Shown here: positions 8,586 to 16,144 of the stretch, in pieces | Layout of the letters: the number at the start of each line of letters is the position of its first letter | Numbering within the stretch: the stretch's first letter is position 1 | Assembly (NCBI RefSeq): GCF_014649795.1 | Contig: NZ_BMTS01000014.1 | Span: forward strand, 219,740-283,739 | Origin: Streptomyces melanogenes | Lineage (GTDB): Bacteria; Actinomycetota; Actinomycetes; Streptomycetales; Streptomycetaceae | Length of the DNA stretch: 64,000 nucleotides | Direction of reading: 5' to 3' | Position numbers and translations under genes: made by a program | The notes under the pieces: model-generated | Database searches by the model: none | What the model was told of the DNA's origin: nothing | Seen by the model: only the letters and a program-made list of their open reading frames with translations

Positions 8586-9725
8586 TCACGCTGGGCGCAC
8601 GCTCCCGTAGATCGGCATGTAGTAGATCGACTCCTCGCGGACGTACGCACCCGGCTTCGGCGCGTGGATCATCATCCCGTTGCCGATGTACATGCCGACG
8701 TGGCTGATGTCGTCGTAGAAGAACACCAGGTCACCGGGGCGCAGCTCGGCCGTGGCGACCCGGGTGCCGGCCTTCACCTGGTCCCAGGTGGTGCGCGGCA
8801 GATCGACCCCGGCGGCCTTCCAGGCGGCCTGGGTGAGCCCGGAGCAGTCGTACGAGGACGGCCCGGTCGCGCCCCACACGTACGGCTTGCCGATCTGCTC
8901 GCGGGCGAACGCGAGCGCCTTGGCGGCCTTGGTGGAGGCGGACGGGGTGCCGGTGCCCGTGCCCGGCTTCGTCGGGGGCTTCTTCGCGGCCTCCGCCGCC
9001 TTGGCCGCCTCGGCGGCCTTGCGGGCGGCCGCCTCCTGCCGCGCCGCCAGCTCCGCCGCCTTCTTCCGCGCCTCCTCGCGCTTCTTCTCCTCCAGCGCCG
9101 CCAGGCGCGCCTTCTCCTGCGCGGTGAGCGTGCTCAGCAGCGTGCGCGCGGACGCCAGCTTCGTCTGGACGTCCTGCTTGCCCGCCCGCAGCGCCTCCTG
9201 TGAGGCGGTCAGCCGCTCCAGGCCCCGGGTCGCGTCCGCGCGCTTCTTCGCGATGCCCGCCCGCTCGGTCTCGAAGTCCCGCAGCGCCTGCTCCTCGCGG
9301 CCGGTCAGCTGCTTCATCAGGTGGTTGCGGTCGAAGAACGCCTGCGGGTCGTCCGCGAGCATCAGGGTCACGGTCGAGGCCATGCCGCCGGTGCGGTACT
9401 GCTCGGCGGCGTAGTTGCCGAGGACCCGGCGGGTGTCGTTCAGCCGGGCGGTGCCCCGGGCGACCTCGTCGAGCAGGCCGTCGACCTTCTCGCGCTGGTC
9501 GTCGGTGGCCTCCTTGGCCCGGTTGTACGACTCGGTGGCCGTGCCCGCCTGCCGGTAGAGGTCGTCCACCTTGCGCTGGACCTCCTCGACCGTCGGCTTG
9601 GGCCTGCCCGGCGCCGCGCCCGCGCTCTGGGCCAGCAGGCTCACCGAGGCGAGCGCGGCCGTGGTGATGCCGACGGCGGGAGCGGCGTTGCGAATGCGGG
9701 TGCGCGGCTTGCGATGGGAGGGCAA
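8586..9725 (-). CDS. Secreted NlpC/P60 peptidoglycan endopeptidase, paralogue
   Basis: A 379-residue exported hydrolase with the same plan as the gene at 6816. It has a signal peptide, a coiled coil from about residue 35 to 250 that becomes an Ala/Lys/Glu-rich rod, a Thr/Pro linker and an NlpC/P60 domain. The catalytic Cys is in SSYDCSGLTQAAW, the His in ISHVGMYIG, and MIHAPKPG follows. I chose the TTG start (9723-9725) because AGGAGG stands 8 bp upstream and the product begins MPSHRKPRT, matching MAAHRKPRQ of the paralogue. A GTG three codons upstream would sit on top of the ribosome binding site. It is divergent from pcrA. Confidence 0.9.
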   Translation of the reverse strand: MPSHRKPRTRIRNAAPAVGITTAALASVSLLAQSAGAAPGRPKPTVEEVQRKVDDLYRQAGTATESYNRAKEATDDQREKVDGLLDEVARGTARLNDTRRVLGNYAAEQYRTGGMASTVTLMLADDPQAFFDRNHLMKQLTGREEQALRDFETERAGIAKKRADATRGLERLTASQEALRAGKQDVQTKLASARTLLSTLTAQEKARLAALEEKKREEARKKAAELAARQEAAARKAAEAAKAAEAAKKPPTKPGTGTGTPSASTKAAKALAFAREQIGKPYVWGATGPSSYDCSGLTQAAWKAAGVDLPRTTWDQVKAGTRVATAELRPGDLVFFYDDISHVGMYIGNGMMIHAPKPGAYVREESIYYMPIYGSVRPA

Positions 9726-9912
9726 GGCCGACACCTCCTTCCGGATCGTTCCGGACGGGGGCGGTCCCCGGACGGGTGCGTTCCCCGGTTGAGGCGGCAC
9801 GCTAGCCAACTCGCGTGGCCGCTGGGAAGGTTGATGTCCGACAGGCCCGATACATTCCCGTGACCTTTACGCTCCGTAGTCGTTGGTTCGTCTCTCCGAA
9901 GGCGGCAGCGGG

Positions 9913-9935
9913 CTGTCAGAGCGGGGTCCTAGACT
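9913..9935 (+). promoter_or_regulatory. Candidate DNA-damage (PafBC-type, RecA-independent) promoter of pcrA
   Basis: CTGTCAGAG at 9913-9921, an 8-bp spacer and TAGACT at 9930-9935 fit the actinobacterial motif TTGTCRGTG-N8-TANNNT with two mismatches in the upstream box and a full match of the -10. The -10 ends 9 bp before the ATG, implying a very short leader. DNA helicase genes are known members of this regulon in mycobacteria. Confidence 0.6.
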
Positions 9936-9944
9936 CGGGAGACG

Positions 9945-12410
9945 ATGAGCAGCCTCTTTGACGACAGCTTCCTGGCGGACCTCCAGCCCTCCGAGGAGGA
10001 GCACCCGCCGCCGCCCGAGGACGGTCCGGTCCGGGAGGAGGTGCCGGACGACCTGTTCCAGGGCCGTTTCGACGCACTCCCGAGCCACGACGCGTACTAC
10101 CGGGACGGCGCCCCGCGCCCGGTGGTCGACCCGGCGACCCTGCTTGAGGGGCTGAACGAGAACCAGCGCGCGGCCGTGGTCCACGCCGGCTCCCCGCTGC
10201 TCATCGTGGCCGGCGCGGGCTCCGGCAAGACCCGCGTGCTCACGCACCGCATCGCCCATCTGCTGGCCACCCGCGGCGTCCACCCCGGCCAGATCCTCGC
10301 GATCACCTTCACCAACAAGGCCGCGGGCGAGATGAAGGAGCGCGTCGAGCAGCTGGTCGGCCCGCGCGCGCACGCGATGTGGGTGATGACCTTCCACAGC
10401 GCCTGTGTGCGGATCCTGCGCCGCGAGTCCAAGAAGCTCGGCTTCACCTCGTCGTTCTCGATCTACGACGCGGCCGACTCCAAGCGCTTGATGGCGCTGG
10501 TCTGCCGCGACCTCGACCTGGACCCCAAGAAGTTCCCGCCGAAGTCCTTCAGCGCCAAGATCTCGAACCTGAAGAACGAGCTGATCGACGAGGAGACCTT
10601 CGCCGGCCAGGCCGTCGACGGCTTCGAGAAGACCCTGGCGCAGGCGTACGCGATGTACCAGGCGAGGCTGCGCGAGGCCAACGCGCTGGACTTCGACGAC
10701 ATCATCATGACGACGGTCCACCTGCTCCAGGCGTTCCCGGACGTCGCCGAGCACTACCGCCGCCGCTTCCGCCACGTGATGGTCGACGAGTACCAGGACA
10801 CCAACCACGCCCAGTACACGCTGGTCCGGGAGCTGGTCGGCCCGGCCGGGCAGGACGAGGCGCCGGGCGAGCTGTGCGTGGTCGGTGACGCCGACCAGTC
10901 GATCTACGCCTTCCGGGGCGCGACGATCCGCAACATCCTCCAGTTCGAGGAGGACTACCCGGACGCGACGACGATCATGCTGGAGCAGAACTACCGCTCC
11001 ACGCAGACCATCCTGTCCGCAGCCAACGCGGTCATCGAGCGCAACGAGAGCCGCCGCCCCAAGAACCTGTGGACGGACGCGGGCGCGGGCGCGCGGATCA
11101 CCGGCTACGTGGCCGACACCGAGCACGACGAGGCGCAGTTCGTCGCCGACGAGATCGACCGGCTCACCGACGCGGGCGACGCCAAGGCGGGCGACGTAGC
11201 GATCTTCTACCGGACCAACGCCCAGTCCCGTGTCTTCGAAGAGATCTTCATCCGCGTCGGCCTGCCGTACAAGGTCGTCGGCGGCGTGCGCTTCTACGAG
11301 CGCAAGGAGGTCCGCGACGTCCTCGCCTATCTGCGCGTCCTCGCCAACCCGGAGGACGCGGTCCCGCTGCGCCGGATCCTCAACGTCCCCAAGCGCGGCA
11401 TCGGCGACCGCGCCGAGGCGATGATCGACGCGCTGTCGCTGCGCGAGAGGATCACCTTCCCGCAGGCGCTGCGCCGCGTCGACGAGGCGTACGGAATGGC
11501 GGCCCGCTCGGCCAACGCCGTCAAGCGCTTCAACCAGCTCATGGACGACCTGCGCACGATCGTCGACTCGGGCGCGGGTCCCGCCGTCGTCCTGGAGGCG
11601 GTCCTGGAGCAGACCGGCTATCTGGCCGAGCTCCAGGCCTCCACCGACCCCCAGGACGAGACCCGGATCGAGAACCTCCAGGAACTCGCCGCCGTGGCCC
11701 TGGAGTTCGAGCAGGCGCGCGGCGAGGCGGAGGGCGTCGACGCCGCCCCCACCCCGACCCTCGCCGAGTTCCTGGAGCAGGTGGCGCTGGTCGCCGACTC
11801 CGACCAGATCCCGGACGAGGACGAGGAGGGCTCCGGCGTCATCACGCTGATGACCCTCCACACCGCCAAGGGCCTGGAGTTCCCGGTGGTGTTCCTGACC
11901 GGCATGGAGGACGGCGTCTTCCCGCACATGCGCGCGCTCGGCCAGGTCAAGGAGCTGGAGGAGGAGCGCCGCCTGGCGTACGTGGGCATCACGCGCGCCC
12001 GCGAGCGGCTGTATCTGACGCGCTCCTCGATGCGCAGCGCCTGGGGCCAGCCCTCGTACAACCCGCCGTCCCGGTTCCTGGAGGAGATCCCTGCCCAGCA
12101 CCTGGACTGGAAGCGGACGGGCCCGATGGCCGCCCCGGCCGGTCCGGTCTCGGGCAAGGGCCTGGGCGGGGGCGCGGGGCTGTCCTCCTCGCGGGCGCGC
12201 TCGGGCCCCTCGGGCTTCGCGACCCGGCGCACCAGCGACAAGCCGGTGATCGCGCTGACCATCGGCGACCGCGTCACCCACGACCAGTTCGGTCTGGGCA
12301 CGGTGGTGTCGGTGACCGGTTCCGGCTCGGACGCGCAGGCGACGATCGACTTCGGCGACGAGCGCCCCAAGAAGCTGCTGCTGCGGTACGCACCGGTGGA
12401 GAAACTCTAA
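9945..12410 (+). CDS. pcrA: ATP-dependent DNA helicase PcrA/UvrD
   Basis: An 821-residue superfamily 1A 3'-5' DNA helicase acting in nucleotide excision repair, replication restart and removal of RecA from DNA. Visible motifs in order are the Q motif region LNENQRAAV, Walker A GAGSGKT (~residues 91-97), Ia AITFTNKAAGEMKER, II VDEYQDTN, III GDADQSIYAFRGA, IV QNYRST, V LMTLHTAKGLEFPVVF and VI YVGITRARERL. Length is normal for actinobacterial PcrA, including an acidic N-terminal extension (~60 residues) and a basic C-terminal tail that binds RNA polymerase in homologues. A damage-type promoter precedes it. It ends at a strong hairpin shared with the convergent M23 gene. Confidence 0.97.
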   Translation: MSSLFDDSFLADLQPSEEEHPPPPEDGPVREEVPDDLFQGRFDALPSHDAYYRDGAPRPVVDPATLLEGLNENQRAAVVHAGSPLLIVAGAGSGKTRVLTHRIAHLLATRGVHPGQILAITFTNKAAGEMKERVEQLVGPRAHAMWVMTFHSACVRILRRESKKLGFTSSFSIYDAADSKRLMALVCRDLDLDPKKFPPKSFSAKISNLKNELIDEETFAGQAVDGFEKTLAQAYAMYQARLREANALDFDDIIMTTVHLLQAFPDVAEHYRRRFRHVMVDEYQDTNHAQYTLVRELVGPAGQDEAPGELCVVGDADQSIYAFRGATIRNILQFEEDYPDATTIMLEQNYRSTQTILSAANAVIERNESRRPKNLWTDAGAGARITGYVADTEHDEAQFVADEIDRLTDAGDAKAGDVAIFYRTNAQSRVFEEIFIRVGLPYKVVGGVRFYERKEVRDVLAYLRVLANPEDAVPLRRILNVPKRGIGDRAEAMIDALSLRERITFPQALRRVDEAYGMAARSANAVKRFNQLMDDLRTIVDSGAGPAVVLEAVLEQTGYLAELQASTDPQDETRIENLQELAAVALEFEQARGEAEGVDAAPTPTLAEFLEQVALVADSDQIPDEDEEGSGVITLMTLHTAKGLEFPVVFLTGMEDGVFPHMRALGQVKELEEERRLAYVGITRARERLYLTRSSMRSAWGQPSYNPPSRFLEEIPAQHLDWKRTGPMAAPAGPVSGKGLGGGAGLSSSRARSGPSGFATRRTSDKPVIALTIGDRVTHDQFGLGTVVSVTGSGSDAQATIDFGDERPKKLLLRYAPVEKL

Positions 12411-12430
12411 AGGGCCCTGAGCGGTACGGC

Positions 12431-12464
12431 GGATCCCCGCGTCCCTTCGGGGGCGCGGGGATCC
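12431..12464. terminator. Bidirectional hairpin terminator with UUCG loop
   Basis: Perfect 11-bp arms (12431-12441 with 12454-12464) extend inward through CCC TTCG GGG, giving a stem of about 15 bp closed by the stable UUCG tetraloop. It lies between the convergent ends of pcrA and the M23 peptidase gene. There is no U tract, which is common for Streptomyces terminators. Confidence 0.85.
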
Positions 12465-12492
12465 GGAAGCCGCAAATCGTTTCTGTGACTGA

Positions 12493-13890
12493 CTACGTCG
12501 GGTCGAGCCCGTGCCCGCGCAGCCACGGCAGCGGGTCTATCGGCGACCCGCCGCCGGGGCGCACCTCGAAGTGCAGGTGTGGACCGGTGGAGTTGCCCGA
12601 GTTGCCCGAGTACGCGATGACGTCACCGGCCTTGACCGGCCCCGACCGCAGCTTGGTGCTGGAGAGGTGGCAGTACCAGGTCTCGGTGCCGTCGGCGGCG
12701 GTCACTATGGCCATGTTGCCGTAGGCGCTGTTCCACTGCGTACGGATGGTGCCGTCCATCGCCGACATCACCGGAGTGCCGTACGAGACCGGGAAGTCGA
12801 TGCCGGTGTGCACCGACATCCAGTTGACGCCCGCCTGGCCGAAGTACGCGCTCAGGCCCCGCTGCGCGACCGGCAGCAGGAACTTGGGGCGCGCGGCCTC
12901 CTTGCGCGCGGCCGCCTCGGCCTTGCGCTGCTTCTCCGCGGCCTGGCGGGCCTTGAGGTCGAGACGTTCCTGCGTACGGCTGGCGCGGTCGGCGAAGTTG
13001 CCCGCCTCCGCGCTGAGGTTGGCGAGCTGGGTGTCCAGCTTGCTGTTGGCGGCGACCGGCTTGACCGAGGACGGGTCGGAGGCGGTGACCGCCGTGCCGT
13101 CGTCCTTGCCCTCGCCGCCGAGCCCGCTCACCGACGCGGCCGCGACCCCGGCGACCCCCATCACGCACACCGACGGCACGGCGACGGTGAGCAGCGCGGA
13201 CCGCTTGGCCGGACTGCGCCGACGGCTGCGGCTGCCTGCGGCGGGACGGCGGGGGGCGACGGGAGCGGCGGCGACCAGGGGCTCGGCCGCGAGCCGGTCC
13301 TCCGACTCCCCTTCGGGGAGCGGGGCTTCGGCCTCGTCGGACTCCAGGTCGAGCGCGGGGAACTGAGCGGTGCTCTCGGCCGGGGCCTCGGCGTGCTCGT
13401 GTTCCTGCTCGCTCTCGTACCCGGGCTCGTAGCCCTGCTGCTGCTCGTACGCCTCGACGCCGACGTTCCAGGCGGCCGTGTTGTACGTCCCCGTCTCGTC
13501 GTACGAACCGGCCGCGTACCCCGCGCCGGGCACGGTCCACTGCCCGGTCGTGTCGTAGGCGGCGTCGTACGCGAACGCGGTGGTCTCGAACTGCCCGGTC
13601 TGCTGCGCCTGGTTCCAGGCGCTGGCGTCCCACTGCCCGGTGACGTCGGGCCCGGCCGACTGGGCCGGGATGGTCCACTGCCCGGTGGTGTCGTACGAGG
13701 TCTGCTGCTGCGGGTACTGCTGCGCGCCGTAGGCGTTCCACTGGCCCGTGTCGTACGTACCGGTGTGATCCGTGTCGTAACCGCCGGGCAGGGCACCGAA
13801 GAGCGGGTCGGTGTTGAGGGCGCCGGTGGCGTCCGCCGTGGAATAGCCGTCGTACCCGGCGTATCCGGCGTGGGCGTGCTGGTCAGTCAC
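12493..13890 (-). CDS. M23 (LytM-like) metallopeptidase with repetitive cytoplasmic tail
   Basis: A 465-residue single-span protein. Residues ~1-190 are acidic, Tyr/Gln/Gly-rich and contain repeated TGQW/TGTY motifs at roughly 20-30 residue spacing. A basic patch (RSRRRSPAKR) and one membrane segment (~residues 230-255) follow, then a coiled coil and a C-terminal M23 domain. Zn ligands are visible as HTGIDFP and HLHFEV, with the family His in WYCHLS. All ligands are present, so it is probably an active endopeptidase on peptidoglycan cross-bridges. The GTG at 13888-13890 is preferred over an adjacent TTG. The low-complexity tail would lie in the cytoplasm, which is unusual for this family. Confidence 0.9.
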   Translation of the reverse strand: MTDQHAHAGYAGYDGYSTADATGALNTDPLFGALPGGYDTDHTGTYDTGQWNAYGAQQYPQQQTSYDTTGQWTIPAQSAGPDVTGQWDASAWNQAQQTGQFETTAFAYDAAYDTTGQWTVPGAGYAAGSYDETGTYNTAAWNVGVEAYEQQQGYEPGYESEQEHEHAEAPAESTAQFPALDLESDEAEAPLPEGESEDRLAAEPLVAAAPVAPRRPAAGSRSRRRSPAKRSALLTVAVPSVCVMGVAGVAAASVSGLGGEGKDDGTAVTASDPSSVKPVAANSKLDTQLANLSAEAGNFADRASRTQERLDLKARQAAEKQRKAEAAARKEAARPKFLLPVAQRGLSAYFGQAGVNWMSVHTGIDFPVSYGTPVMSAMDGTIRTQWNSAYGNMAIVTAADGTETWYCHLSSTKLRSGPVKAGDVIAYSGNSGNSTGPHLHFEVRPGGGSPIDPLPWLRGHGLDPT

Positions 13891-14142
13891 CAACTTCTCT
13901 CTCGCCTCGGCAACAGGACCTGGGTCCGGGGGCCCTGGGGAGGGGCTCCCGTGGGGGAAGCAGTGGCGTGACTGTACCCGGCGGTACGCGACAGCGACAA
14001 TCTTCCGCAGGTTTTATTGGATGAGGAAACGGGCAATCAGCGTCTTTCGGCGGACTGCGGGCAGAGGCTTGGCCTTTCGTTCGACAATTGTTCGAGAAAA
14101 CGGGTGCTGAGCGGCCCGTTCGGAGCCTCGGGCATCGACTCC

Positions 14143-14976
14143 TCAAGCGACGGAGAACGCACCGCGCGCGTCGGCCGCTTCCTGGCCCTCCGCCTTCTCC
14201 ACGGTCAAGGCCTGACATATGCCGTTCGCGACGGCCGGGTGGACCGGCAGGGCGAGGTGCCCGATCCCCGACACCCGTACGTTCTGAACGGTCAGATCGG
14301 GGTGGTCGATACGGGCCGTCTCCACCGGGACCATCAGCGTGTCGAGGTCGCTCCAGAAGCTCACGAACCGCGTCCGGCAGCCGGGGGCGGGCCGGCGCAG
14401 CTCCTCGACGACGTCGGAGCCGGGGCACATCTGGCGGACGATCGGGTGCGCGCTGATGAGCTGCGCCGAGCGGGTGCCCGCGTGCGGGGTGCCGAGCGTG
14501 ACGAGCGTACGGACGCGCGCGTCGCCGCCGAGGCACTGGACGTAGTACCGGGCGATCAGACCGCCGAGGCTGTGCCCGACGATGTCCACCTCGGCGTGTC
14601 CGGTGCGGGCGCAGATCTCCTCGATGTGGCGGCCCAGCAGCTCGGCGGCCGCGCGGATGTCGCAGGTCAGCGGCGAGTAGTTGAGCGATTCGAGGTGGCG
14701 CCAGCCGTGCCGGGACAGCGAGCGGCGCAGCAGGACGAAGACCGACCGGTTGTCGATGAAGCCGTGCAGCAGCACGACGGGCGGGCGGGCGCGCCCGGCG
14801 GTGGGCAGCTGCGGCGCCCCTTCCGGGGGCGGGTCTCTGCGCTCGGCCGCCATGCCCGAGGGATAGAGGACGAGATGGCCGGCGAGGACGGCGAGGTCGA
14901 GTGCGGTGGCGCGCAGCATCGCGGCGGAGACCCAGGCGCGGCGCAGACACAGCGGAAGGAGCGGAAAGAACTGCAC
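14143..14976 (-). CDS. Lipase-like alpha/beta hydrolase (PGAP1/triacylglycerol lipase type)
   Basis: A 277-residue hydrolase. The nucleophile elbow GHSLGG is within VDIVGHSLGGLIARYYVQ, the oxyanion region is PPVVLLHGFIDN, and LGTPHAGT is typical of bacterial lipases. The catalytic Asp is likely in FWSDLDTLMVP and the His in GIGHLALPVHP. A hydrophobic N terminus (VQFFPLLPLCLRRA and onward) suggests membrane association. The start is GTG 14974-14976, with GGGAGG six bases upstream, rather than the longer upstream frame. The natural substrate is unknown. It is followed 252 bp later by the M23 gene on the same strand. Confidence 0.88.
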   Translation of the reverse strand: MQFFPLLPLCLRRAWVSAAMLRATALDLAVLAGHLVLYPSGMAAERRDPPPEGAPQLPTAGRARPPVVLLHGFIDNRSVFVLLRRSLSRHGWRHLESLNYSPLTCDIRAAAELLGRHIEEICARTGHAEVDIVGHSLGGLIARYYVQCLGGDARVRTLVTLGTPHAGTRSAQLISAHPIVRQMCPGSDVVEELRRPAPGCRTRFVSFWSDLDTLMVPVETARIDHPDLTVQNVRVSGIGHLALPVHPAVANGICQALTVEKAEGQEAADARGAFSVA

Positions 14977-15104
14977 GGACGACCTCCCGAACGGCACGCC
15001 GGAAGGACGACTCTGTCCCCCGTGTGCCCTCATGGGGCGCCCCCGCGAAAACGCGCTCGTCCGGAACGCCGTGGGCCGGACCTCCGTGCTGTGCGGCTGA
15101 CGGC

Positions 15105-15140
15105 ACGGTGGTCCGGCGCCTTACGGTGGTCCGGCGCCTT
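15105..15140. repeat. Two perfect 18-bp tandem copies
   Basis: The unit ACGGTGGTCCGGCGCCTT occurs twice head to tail at 15105-15122 and 15123-15140 in a non-coding gap. Slippage duplication or a double binding site would both fit. Confidence 0.85.
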
Positions 15141-15293
15141 CAGAGCGGCTCCCCTTGCAGCCGACCCGGCGGGTCCGGCCGACGAGCGGGCGGACAAACG
15201 GGTACGGCGACGCAAAACGAACATGTCCCACCGTGTGATTTCCCCCTCCCCGCCCACCGCGAAACGGCGGCGTGCGCGATGCTGTAGATAACG

Positions 15294-15349
15294 TTCGTTC
15301 ACTTCAGTTCGTCCACTTCAGTTCGTCCACTTCAGTTTGTTCACCTCGT
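15294..15349. repeat. 14-bp tandem repeats at the transcription start region of the B12-binding gene
   Basis: Units TTCGTTCACTTCAG (15294-15307), TTCGTCCACTTCAG (15308-15321 and 15322-15335) and a decayed TTTGTTCACCTCGT (15336-15349). They begin 4 bp after the -10-like TAGATA (15285-15290) and end at the ribosome binding site. They therefore occupy essentially the whole predicted 5' leader. Confidence 0.9.
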
Positions 15350-15361
15350 GTGGAGGCAGTG

Positions 15362-15775
15362 ATGGGTGTTACCGGTCCGATCCGCGTGGTGGTGGCCAAG
15401 CCGGGGCTCGACGGGCACGACCGGGGCGCCAAGGTCATCGCGCGGGCGCTGCGCGACGCGGGCATGGAGGTCATCTACACGGGCCTGCACCAGACGCCCG
15501 AGCAGATCGTCGACACGGCCATCCAGGAGGACGCCGACGCGATCGGCCTCTCCATCCTGTCCGGCGCCCACAACACGCTCTTCGCCAAGGTCCTGGAACT
15601 CCTGAAGGAACGCGACGCGGAGGACATCAAGGTCTTCGGCGGCGGCATCATCCCCGAGGCGGACATCCCCCCGCTGAAGTCCCTCGGCGTGGCCGAAATC
15701 TTCACGCCCGGGGCGACGACGACGTCGATTGTGGAGTGGGTCAATGCGAATGTTCGTGAGGGGGCGGGGGCGTAG
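15362..15775 (+). CDS. Stand-alone cobalamin (B12)-binding protein, mutase small-domain type
   Basis: A 137-residue protein matching the C-terminal B12-binding domain of methylmalonyl-CoA-type mutases. KPGLDGHDRGAK contains the DXHXXG motif whose His coordinates cobalt in base-off B12. The rest follows the Rossmann-like pattern, with LSILSGAH and KVFGGGIIP contacting the nucleotide tail. The ATG is preceded by GGAGG at 7 bp. No mutase large subunit is nearby, so it must pair with a substrate-binding subunit encoded elsewhere (for example a methylmalonyl-CoA, isobutyryl-CoA or ethylmalonyl-CoA mutase). Specificity cannot be told from this domain. The leader consists of 14-bp tandem repeats. 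Confidence 0.92.
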   Translation: MGVTGPIRVVVAKPGLDGHDRGAKVIARALRDAGMEVIYTGLHQTPEQIVDTAIQEDADAIGLSILSGAHNTLFAKVLELLKERDAEDIKVFGGGIIPEADIPPLKSLGVAEIFTPGATTTSIVEWVNANVREGAGA

Positions 15776-15785
15776 GGGCCCGGGG

Positions 15786-15934
15786 TTCGTCTGCGGCTGA
15801 GTGGTGGGCTGGTCGCGCAGTTCCCCGCGCCCCTGAGATGCGCCCCTTCGGGACGCCCCAGGGGATTGCCGCGGAGCGGCATCTTCAGGGGCGCGGGGAA
15901 CTGCGCGACCAGTTGGGGACGGCCCGCAGACGAA
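15786..15934. repeat. Dispersed palindromic element, copy A
   Basis: Perfect 26-bp inverted arms (15811-15836 with 15885-15910) lie inside 11-bp outer arms (15786-15796 with 15924-15934), and the loop contains GATTGCCGCGGAGCGGC. A GC-rich tail with small hairpins runs on to about 16010. It occupies the 369-bp gap downstream of the B12-binding gene, facing the convergent DUF5691-like gene, and has sisters at 29331, 44320 and 55110. Confidence 0.93.
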
Positions 15935-16144
15935 CGCGAAGCGGGGTGCAGGGGCCGCAGGCCCCGCAACGGGGTCCGGGGCGTAGCCCCGGGAGCGCCA
16001 CCTCCACCCCCACCCACCCCCGGAGGCCACGCGGCGGAGCCGTAAATGTTTCAGCGGGAAGGGGCGGGGTGGGGGGCTCACCCACCCAGTTCGGCCAGCA
16101 TGGCCCCGCGCAACCGCAACGTCCCCACCAACCGCTGAAACGCC

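Larger units (their letters stand above)
14977..15361. other. 385-bp intergenic region between divergent genes, with two tandem-repeat tracts
   Basis: No gene is supported here. It contains two perfect 18-bp copies at 15105-15122 and 15123-15140, a -10-like TAGATA at 15285-15290, and three to four 14-bp copies at 15294-15349 just before the ribosome binding site (GGAGG) of the B12-binding gene. Confidence 0.8.

Noticed and set aside
9867..12281. Long open frame antisense to pcrA, and similar long antisense frames across the window (for example opposite 27.7-29.3 kb)
   Set aside because: High GC suppresses stop codons in other frames. These lack sensible domains, codon bias and ribosome sites, while the opposite strand encodes conserved proteins.
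14079..14095. LexA-like palindrome TTCGACAATTGTTCGA upstream of the M23 gene
   Set aside because: The right half fits GTTCGA, but the left half does not give GAAC at the required four-base spacing, so it is not a credible SOS box.
15294..15349. CRISPR array
   Set aside because: The 14-bp units are contiguous, without unique spacers, and no cas gene is nearby.
15786..15934. Insertion sequence or miniature transposon with target duplication
   Set aside because: No transposase and no flanking direct repeats are seen. It is kept only as a dispersed palindromic repeat.
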